Source: Siphonodentalium dalli
Taxonomy: Eukaryota > Mollusca > Scaphopoda > Gadilida > Siphonodentaliidae
DNA: 64,000 nt
Assembly (NCBI GenBank): GCA_032622095.1
Contig: CP136066.1
Coordinates: 168,340,664-168,404,663, forward strand
Direction: 5' to 3'
This document shows, one piece after another, positions 47,312 through 56,400 of the stretch. Under the pieces are notes generated by a model that saw only the letters and a program-made list of their open reading frames with translations, had not been told where the DNA came from and made no database searches. A program made the translations under genes and the position numbers. The number at the start of each line of letters is the position of its first letter. Position 1 is the stretch's first letter.

Positions 47312-47645
47312 TGTCCTCGTGCAAATAGGTTCATATTGGACATAAATATCCACTAAGGTTCATATTGGACTTATTTGATTCTGAAATATGCTCACAGTGA
47401 GCTTATATCCGTTATGCCGTTGAATGGCGCGGGCCTCGGTGAAACCATTATATCGAGTATTCATCTGGTAAGTCATGTCGATGAAAAATAGATAGATACA
47501 ATAATGCCAATATGGGGTTATCTTGTATGGAAATAGTCCCATATTGAACAGTTTTAAACATCGCGTTTTATGTCAATATAGAGCGTATATTGAGGTTAAA
47601 TAATGCCAATATGAGTTTATTTCGCTCATTAAAATAAGCCTACTG
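47312..47645 (+). mobile_element. Palindromic W-type element, left half only
   Basis: Begins TCCTCGTGCAAATAGGTTCA plus TATTGGAC. It continues with GGCGCGGGCC and GGTAAGTCATGTCGATGAAA and stops at ATTAAAATAAGCC without a right terminus. Confidence 0.7.
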
Positions 47646-48489
47646 CACTGCGTGTTCATATATTGATTCCAATATGTCAGACATCTTAATTGTATCGTTT
47701 GAGCAATTGTGCAGATACCAGTCTCACCATAAGCAAAACGTTTATTTGTGGTTTCACGTAGGTTAAGCGCAAACTTTAGGAAACAAATGTTTAACTTTTC
47801 TAGGAAGGTGCTGTTTTATGGGGGACTATTGCTTTTTCGTAAATTTCAAGAATGTATTCATAGGAGAGGTTATGTTGACTGGCTTTACTTATGAGTGCGT
47901 ACATGGTTTCTTCGCTTTTTTGCATCTCATGTTTCGTTCCCTGCTAAATGTTCGGTTTTTACTAAACCACGTGCCATTGAAGCTAGTAATTGAAGCTATC
48001 CACAATATCAATTTCGTTACCGTTTATTTTGAATCACATTTATATTCTTTGTTTTGGTTTTCTACCCAGAATCTGATTTTAGTTTTGTAGGCATTGCTTC
48101 TTAGCTTATGACGCGAATTAATTTAAGGAATTTTGCAAACAGGAATGGGAGTCTGATATTAGAGCTGTATCATCATCGTATATCGATAAGAATAACTTCA
48201 TGTATAACCCTGTTTAATGGCCATTGGTTTTAAAACTACCTATGTCATTACAGTGACAATTTTTGTGTATTCCTCGACATCGTTAACGGCATAGATGGCC
48301 TTCACTGTGGTCAACCTGTTAAAATAGTCACGCCCGTTAAAACTGCCATAAACATATATACTATTCAAATATAAACATATTATGTTATTATACCAATCAT
48401 AAATATCACGTTAATAATGTTATTGTCAAGTTCGTATGTTATGTAAACAAAAGCCAGGTTATGTAACATTTTTGGCTTTTGTGTACAAC

Positions 48490-48845
48490 GATCACGAAGA
48501 CAATAACGATGACGAAAACGATGTTCGTGTTGCTGGTAGTCATGATGATGGCGACGAGGATGATTGTGGAGATGAATGACAACGATGACGATTATGATAA
48601 TATACAATGCAGATGCACGACGAGGATGAGCATGAGGACGAGGCGACGATGATGATGACGACAATGACGTTGATGCACGGTGATGGTGGGGTCGATGAAA
48701 ATAACGGATATGATGCTGAGGATGTTGTTAATAACGTTGACAATAAAATGCGGATATGACGATGATAGCGTTGACGAAAAGTGACAAACATGGATGACGA
48801 TGGCGACTACGACGATGTTGATGACGACGATGATTACACGCACCA
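48490..48845 (+). repeat. GATGAC-type trinucleotide microsatellite
   Basis: About 350 bp rich in GAC, GAT and GAA triplets. Apparent Ser/His/Ile-rich minus-strand frames are by-products of the repeat. It resembles the tract at 4990-5770 in reverse orientation. Confidence 0.8.
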
Positions 48846-48849
48846 CGGA

Positions 48850-49500
48850 CCCCGAATTCGATACCCGAATATCACTTTATGTACATACACTGTAAATATG
48901 TCTTTATATCGCTATACTTAGTGCATAATAGTCTTATTAAGTTATCATTAAATTACATCAAATCCAGCCTGTTATAATCAACACGATATATGAAAACATT
49001 AATGACTTTGAGCCATGGATGAGTGCAACCTACACTCATGCGCTCTACGAACGATGTAAACAACATGGTAATTATAATGAAATGAGCTTATGGCTCGAAT
49101 ATAATCGGGGATGGTCCCATAATTGGCTGCATTTAGATTTTAAGGCATCACAAACATCACATGGACGAGGAATGCTTTAGAAATGCCGTGAAATGCCGTG
49201 TCCCATTTCACATAATAAAATCACCATCATTATACCATGAGATAATTAGATCGGACCCATGACTCCAATAATAGAAGGTTTTTATGACTAGATATCGACT
49301 TTCAAAATAGGAACTTTAATACGTTTTGATTATTGTTAGCCCAGCAAATATTCCGCCTCTTATGAAGAACGTCCATGCCTTTGTGTCCCGGAAGCGGTAG
49401 ATAATAAAGATCAGTCTCAATTATGACATTTTGAGATCGTATTAGACACATTACTTATGGATGGTTTTATGCGTTTTCGCGGTGGCTGTGTATTATATAG
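48850..49500. other. No recognisable gene
   Basis: Intergenic sequence with no supported feature. Confidence 0.4.
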
Positions 49501-49505
49501 TACGA

Positions 49506-50247
49506 CAACATATCTTCGTACAAATAGGTTCATATTGGACTTAAATATTAACATAAGTTCATATCGGACTCATTTGCTTCAGAAAAAAGCCCGCATTTAG
49601 CTTATACGTGTTATTCCGTTGAATAACGCGGGCGGCAGTGATAACACGCTATGAAGAGTGTGAATCTGGTGAGCCGTGTCGATGAAATAAGATAGATTAA
49701 ATAGTGCCAATTTTGACTTATTTCGTGTGGAAATAGTCCCATATTGGACTGTTTTAAAAACCTCTTTTATGTTCATATAGAGTGTGTACGGACGTTGAAT
49801 AACAGCCTGTTCTCTTGAAAATAAGCTCATATTAAACTTATTTAAAAAACACAAGTAAGCCCATTTTGCATTATTTGAATCTGAATTGCGCTCTATATGA
49901 AAATAAACGCGGGTTTAAAAAAAAGTCCATGTAGCATGGTAGGGCTACATAATACGCCCCGTCACTAACTCGCGGCCATATTGGATCCACCAGGTCCGCT
50001 TCCGTGGTTTTACGTAGCTTTCCATACCGATATAAGTCCATATTGACATTATTTAATCAACTTTTGTTCATCGACACGACTTACCAGATTCACGCTATTT
50101 GCAATGTGTTTTCACTGCGGCCCGCGCCATTCAATGAACTAACGGGTAAAAGCTCATTACGGGCTTAATGAAGAATCAAATCAGTCTAATATGAACCTAT
50201 GTGGATATTTAGGTCCAATATGAACCTATTTGCACGAGGATATGTTG
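49506..50247. mobile_element. Palindromic W-type element, full length (742 bp)
   Basis: Left end CAACATATCTTCGTACAAAT plus AGGTTCATATTGGAC is the near-perfect inverse of the right end at 50210-50247. Inner segments also mirror each other. The GCGGGCGGCAGTG, GGTGAGCCGTGTCGATGAAA and AGTCCCATATTGG blocks are matched by TCGACACGACTTACCAG and CACTGCGGCCCGCGCC. Almost the whole element folds on itself. No protein is encoded. Confidence 0.8.
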
Positions 50248-50655
50248 GCATACGAATACGAATGATGGTGATTTTGCAATGGAAGCGTTACACTGATTCA
50301 GGAAATTATAAATTATTTCAAATCGTATCGCGATTCTTTAATATATAATGCAGACTTCTTCGTTTTGTGGAGTTGTAATTCCACACATCATGATGTTAAC
50401 CCTGTCTTTAATAAATACTCATTGAAGAGTAGCTTGCTTTGAAAATATTCCGATAGGCTGTTGATCAACTTATTATCTGGGCATTTCCCACCAATCAATA
50501 TAAACCCTTTTCTAATTGTGTTACAAATCGTCTGTTTATTAAACGAACACCCATCCGGTTGAATACATATACCATTAAAAAAAATACAGTTATAAATGAT
50601 GAGATAATCTATTTAGTAAAGCAATGGTTAAGGACTATAGATACACAATTTTTGC

Positions 50656-51119
50656 GAATATGACCCGCCATATCAAATCCAGTCATAAGTCGGGATTGTT
50701 TTGCCCTGTGCCAATGCATTCTCTTATATATGCGAGTCGACCATAGGTCGCCTCGCATATATAAGAGAATGCATTGGTCTAACAATTTTTTATCATTTAA
50801 AAAAAAAAAATATTTCTTACAATTTTTAGGACATAAAATAAATAAACATCCATTACCCTGCAGGGAGCCCCACACATATATAGAAGCATATAGAAGAGTG
50901 TCGTCTGCTCATGTTTGTCTGGGGCTCTGTATGGGTGAAATTATAAAATTGTTAAAGAATACAAGAAAACATTATTAAAATTGTAAAAAATTGTTAGGCC
51001 AATGCATTCTCTTATATATGCGAGGCGACCTATGGTCGACTCGCATATATAAGAGAATGCATTGGCACAGGGTAAAAAAATCCCGACTTCCGACTGGATT
51101 TGATATGGCGGGTCACATA
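50656..51119. mobile_element. MITE with ~122-bp inverted repeats, each a palindrome
   Basis: The outer ends read TGACCCGCCATATCAAATCC followed by AGTCGGGAT and CCCTGTG on both sides, inverted. Inside each end lies a 67-bp palindrome (50711-50777 and 50999-51065) built from CCAATGCATTCTCTTATATA and its inverse around GTCGACCATAGGTCGC. The element therefore has nested symmetry. The centre has an A-run and no gene. Confidence 0.85.
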
Positions 51120-51540
51120 TTGGAAACATGTCAATGTAAAGAAAAAATTAAATAACCCTCACTAATATGAGCCTTTTGGCTAAATAATATCAATTTAGAT
51201 AATTTTTCTGAAGAAAACTGAAAACTTTATGCCAAAGTAGCAGTCTCCAATTTCAAGTTTCCTATTTCTGAGGTAAACATGTGCTCAGGGGAAAATGTTT
51301 TAGATAACAAATTTTTTTTTTCTACAGAGGAATATTTTGTCAATGCTAGCAGTAAGACTTCAACTATTATGAAATGTGTATGAAAAAATGAAATATGTTA
51401 GTGTTCATTTCTTTAAGAAGTGACTTTTGGAGTAAATCATAGTAACTTTGTGTTGCCAGTTTTCAAGGCACGCTACTATTTCACGTTCTATAATTTGAGT
51501 ATCTATAATCCTTAATATATCATGATTTACTATGGGTAGA
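51120..51540. other. Downstream flank of the receptor gene
   Basis: AT-rich. It could include the receptor's 3' UTR and polyadenylation site, but no site can be assigned with confidence. Confidence 0.35.
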
Positions 51541-51543
51541 CAG

Positions 51544-51738
51544 TTACAGTAATGCCCTAAATAATCGACTCCTTAACCGCAGCATAATTATGGGTAACTT
51601 TTCAGGATTTAGTCGGAAATATGGCTACTGAGAGCTTTCCGATGAATGACATCAAGCCATATTTCCGACTAAATCCTGAAAAAGTTACCCATAATTCTGC
51701 TGTGGTTCGGGAGTCGATTATTTAGGGCATTATTGTAA
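51544..51738. mobile_element. 195-bp palindromic MITE next to the receptor stop codon
   Basis: TTACAGTAATGCCCTAAATA plus ATCGACTCCTTAACC at the left is mirrored by the right end. The inner arms GGATTTAGTCGGAAATATGG are also self-complementary. It ends two bases before the TAG codon of the receptor (51741-51743 on the minus strand), so the transcript's 3' UTR would start with a long hairpin. Related units lie at 26508-26990, 39414-39725 and 54270-54375. Confidence 0.85.
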
Positions 51739-51740
51739 GC

Positions 51741-53492
51741 CTATAGTTTGGAAGACATCGTATTATCACTCAAAGTTCCAACAGAAGGCCGCGACCTTGT
51801 CGTGTCCCCAACGGTCGTTTTTCCGCCTTTGATAGCGTGTAATTTTCCTCTCAGTTGCCGAAGAACCGTTCGGTTAACAACAAATGCGAAGAACAGAAAC
51901 ACGCCCAATGAAGCGTTACATACGATGAAGAGATATGCGAAAACATCAACAGCAGTCCATTGGTAAATGAACCCAAACAGCCAACATACTCCCGTCATTG
52001 TTGAAAGTCTGAAGTACACGTTAATATAGTTTCTATTCTGGGCCGCCATGGCACTAGCCTTAGCCTGTTTCCTGATAGTCAAAACAACGATTGTGAACAT
52101 GATGGTGTTCGCAACTACGACTCCGCCCACGGGCAGTGCGAACAGAAGGCCCAGCAAGAGCGAACTTTCAATAAAACACGTGCTTCCCATGTATCCAATA
52201 CCAAACGTCCCTGGATCACTCCGCGCAACTATAATATTGATGACAACAAATGGAATGGGCATGATTGAAGCATAGGCGAAATAGCGCTTGAAGGAATTGT
52301 AGTGTGAATTTGCTACGCCTTTCTTTCTGAAAACCCTGAACATATGTATGCAACAGACGTTCTTCCAGAATATGACTGCGAGCCATGCGTAGTGAGTCAA
52401 TAGTCCAATTATCTCACACAATGGTACTACTGCAGTCTGTCCACCACCGAACTGAACCATAATCTGTGCTATAAAGAGCGTTGCTATCAGACACATGTTA
52501 TTTTTGCCAGGTAACGTCCGCATAGATTTCAGTAAACAATAGACTGAGAATGTTATAAACAGGAAGAAAATGGACACGCATGCGCAGACAAGGCTTAGTA
52601 TGCCTTGCACTGTGTACTTCTCTTGATTGACGACAGTGATGTTTTTTTTCACTACTTGCTCAACTGCGTCCACGAATTCCTTACTTAGTTCTTGGGGCGT
52701 GAAGTAGTCCTCAACGCACACACGTATGCTGACTGTTCCACTGTCATCAACAATAAACTCCTTATAGTTCAATATTTTACCGGTCTTGACTACTTCCAAT
52801 TCCATATCCAGATTCCCAAACTTGACCTCTGTTTCGTTTAGAGTAACATATGGACAGAACAACAGTTTCGTTACCATGATGACTCGCCCATTCATAACCG
52901 AGCCTTGCAATCGCATGTCCGGCAGTAATGGTAACCGGCTGACTCGCACGCCACCGACACTCCATATATTAATAGAACGATGTACAAGATACGACAGCTG
53001 TCGGTCCAACTTACCCATATGAGTTTTTCCATATATAGAAAGATTCATTTGGGGAAACATCTCACCTATGTTCATCATATCATCCATCATGAAGTCAACC
53101 ATGGTATCATCCAACATGGCGTATTTTATTGAGACTATTACTCCACGAAGGATGTCGTTTGACATGGATGCTACGTTGACAAATGTCATACCATTAATAA
53201 CTGTCTCCGTTCTTGAACATTCAATCTGCTCGTACGACGACAACCTATCGACGTCAACGTAGTTGTTGCCATTTTTATTTTTGAACATGTGTATTATTTC
53301 TTGCCTAACGAATCCAGCCCCTTGAAATAAATAGCTGTCACTGAGGTTGCACGGGGACCTTGACACGGGTGGTTCGAGGATATACACCAACGGGACAGTG
53401 TATTCCTGCTCAGACTTGGTGTTTATCATCTTCACGCAGGTACCATTTAGAAACCACCTACCTTCAGGACAGAACACCTCTCGACATTTCTC
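51741..53492 (-). CDS. Receptor exon 2: juxtamembrane region and 7TM domain
   Basis: Begins after the acceptor TTCTTATTTCCATTTCAG (AG at 53493-53494) with EKCREVFCPEGRWF. It carries about 290 ectodomain residues, all seven helices and a short tail, stopping at TAG 51741-51743. That the whole 7TM domain sits in one exon suggests lineage-specific intron loss or retroposition of the 3' part. The in-frame residues upstream of the acceptor (from 53621) are intron read-through. A chance ATAAAGAGCGTT at 52470-52483 lies in TM2 codons. Confidence 0.9.
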   Translation of the reverse strand, partial: EKCREVFCPEGRWFLNGTCVKMINTKSEQEYTVPLVYILEPPVSRSPCNLSDSYLFQGAGFVRQEIIHMFKNKNGNNYVDVDRLSSYEQIECSRTETVINGMTFVNVASMSNDILRGVIVSIKYAMLDDTMVDFMMDDMMNIGEMFPQMNLSIYGKTHMGKLDRQLSYLVHRSINIWSVGGVRVSRLPLLPDMRLQGSVMNGRVIMVTKLLFCPYVTLNETEVKFGNLDMELEVVKTGKILNYKEFIVDDSGTVSIRVCVEDYFTPQELSKEFVDAVEQVVKKNITVVNQEKYTVQGILSLVCACVSIFFLFITFSVYCLLKSMRTLPGKNNMCLIATLFIAQIMVQFGGGQTAVVPLCEIIGLLTHYAWLAVIFWKNVCCIHMFRVFRKKGVANSHYNSFKRYFAYASIMPIPFVVINIIVARSDPGTFGIGYMGSTCFIESSLLLGLLFALPVGGVVVANTIMFTIVVLTIRKQAKASAMAAQNRNYINVYFRLSTMTGVCWLFGFIYQWTAVDVFAYLFIVCNASLGVFLFFAFVVNRTVLRQLRGKLHAIKGGKTTVGDTTRSRPSVGTLSDNTMSSKL

Positions 53493-56400
53493 CTGAAATG
53501 GAAATAAGAACATTAAGGTGATGTGAAACACTCTTGTACGGTGATAAAATAGAAACGGAGAACAATCTTGCTCAACGTAGTTATTTTTGCAAACATATCC
53601 AAATTGACAATACAACGCCATTATTATATATTAATTAAATGAAATGACTCTCGATTGTGAAATTGTTTTCGTTCGTTTATCGCCGATAGTTGCGTCCCGC
53701 GTCTAGAAGTAAATATTTACAATTGAGCATATTTCAGACGAAGTTTTCTATGGAGTGGTATGGTCGATTTGCATGACATTTTCGACGATGTTAGTATAAT
53801 GGTACATTCTTCCAGTTGGCATAGCGCCGGAATACTGACTAATTGGTTTCACGCACCCGAACAAGTCCATAATATGACTTTAATTAAAGATGCCCTAGCC
53901 AATTTGACAAACAAATACAACAACACTATATGTATGTTATCGATACCAGAAAATAGTTAGGTCGGACCAATGAGCCCATTAATAGGATGAATTGATGGTC
54001 AGATATCGGCTTTCAAAAGAGGAAATTTGTCAGCCTAGCAAAAATTACAATGATCGACTCTAATAAAGGGCGTTCATGCTACTGTCGCCCCCCAAAAGCG
54101 GTATATGTATGTATGGTTCTGTGCCATACACATGTTGGTTATTTAAAGTATTTTCCTTCTTTTATTTTTGACATGTAAGCTGAAAATTAACTGGGGCCAA
54201 TTTTCATGGTTAAGTATGACCATGTAATAATAAAGTACCATCATGTAATCACATTATCAGTATGTCACCGAGAGTTTTCCGATGAATGGCAACAAGCCAT
54301 ATTTCCGACTAAATCCTGAAAAATTACCCATAATTCCGCTGTGGTTAAGGAGTCGATTATTTAGGGCATTACTGTATGCCATTCCGCATAAATCACTTGC
54401 GATGACGCCGATAAAAGAAAATAATGACTTTTTCTCGTCTTCGAATATAAATTTTATAGATGTGTACTTTTATGGCCTACTGTTCTCATAACAACACGAG
54501 CACGTGATTTGACATCGAACCCCATTTAAGTGGTTACAGAGTATCATAACGTATGGATGTTACCAATGGCGCTAATAGCAAATAATTTAAATTTTTTTTT
54601 TATTTGCCTGGTGTGCGGCAAATTACATGAAGAAAATTGTTAATAATATGGTTTCAAATTTCAAAGCGGTTGGTCATGCTTGCTGAAAATCCATCAACAA
54701 CATGTATAAACTACATGTATAAATACACGGTAGCTATTACCGAACACATTGTGCACCTTTATCAGAAATGATCGACCGACGTAACACTTCATGCATGTGA
54801 GCCAGACATCGCGTATGTGTATATGTGTGAGGGAAATCTGTATATCGTGATGAAGAGTACACATATTTGCACTGAAAATATTTTTTAATTGTCACACAAC
54901 CTTTCTATAAGCTGCTTGAAAGGTTCGTCCTATTTGCATGGTCAGTAGACTGTGTGCTATCGATATGCTGACGTCTTGTCGTACAATTAAAACATAAATA
55001 CACGGCGCTTCGGCTTTTTACGAGTATAATTTGAATGCGAAGAAACTCTTTGTATGACGCTTATACACAGTGCATGTGGTAAAATTCGACTAAACAAGCT
55101 TATGAACCGTGTATTTAATATTTCTTTTATTGAAATACGACATAAATCCGCGTTTTTGTAATGCGTGTCTGCACAGACCAATTACATGTTTGTTGGTTAG
55201 AATTTTCGTGGTGAAAATCCAAACCCGCGAATACGACGTCATGGTATATACCCGGGGCGAACACGACATCGTGGGTTCCTGGGTGAGTAATCGGTGTTTG
55301 GATCACCAATAACCTGTTATCTGTGTTTGACCTTAATATCACTTTCTATACTATCATTGATGAGTAGTTACGCCAATAGAAATATTCAGAAAATATGTTC
55401 AACAAACGTTGTATATCTTATTATCTGAACATGTCCCACCAATCAATATGAATCGTTCCGCTCTTGTATTATTTTTGTTCTGTCTGCCCTCTGCTTTTAT
55501 TACCTGAACATCCCTCCAAATTAATAATAAACCTTTCCTATGTAGACTGTATAACTGAGCGGGATAATCCATTTAGTGTCAAACGGGTTAACCAACCGTG
55601 CACGAATATTCAAGAGCGAACATTTAAATTCAATAATGTGTTTATCTGCACAATAATAATTGAGGCATTGACAAAACATCAAAATTATATTATTTTACAG
55701 GAGCACAAGACCTCTGTGGTCGTCTTCCTGCTGCACATAAACAGTGCAATATGCAATGATGGCATAATTATGTACAATTATACACGAATGATTGGATATT
55801 TGGTAGGCCGGTTGGTGCATAATTTAGGAGTTGTATATAGTTGAGAGCATTTTGGGCGTCATGACTGGAAATCAGTAGGATGGTTGCGACAGTCCGGGAA
55901 CACATTCACGGAGAACGCCGTGTTTATGACAGTGCTTGGTCAATGTGCTGGTTAGAATACTTGTAATACGACCTTGTCTAAATAGTCGGTGGATATTATA
56001 CAACACATGGCAGAGTTGTGTATTTGTTTAGGGAAGCATCAAACTTTGCATATGGGGTTTTTAGGATATGACGGTTATTTCAAAATGAGTGGGAGCCAAT
56101 TGATCAGATGAACATTTCAAGGTCAATTATGGATATCGCTTGCTAAATGCGTTAAAGACCCACTTACTTTCCGAATGCCCAGATCACATTACATACAACA
56201 TATTCCGTAGTATATAACATTTGGAAGAGGAACCAAAAATATATATAGTCTACCGGGATACGAAACAGATGTGGTCTAGGAGTATCCACCAAGTGACAGA
56301 GATTCTCAGATTCACGCCAAGATTCCCCCAGTTATTTACCCCAGAATGCATCGTATATAATTCACAACTAAGAGATACGGTTACCCCCTTCCATTGAGAA

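Noticed and set aside
52470..52483. ATAAAGAGCGTT in the receptor coding exon as a transposon end
   Set aside because: It is fully explained by conserved TM2 codons, with no repeat around it. Coincidence.
55464..55844. 126-codon plus-strand ORF in the receptor intron
   Set aside because: No recognisable domain, AT-rich composition like its surroundings, and no splice or start support.
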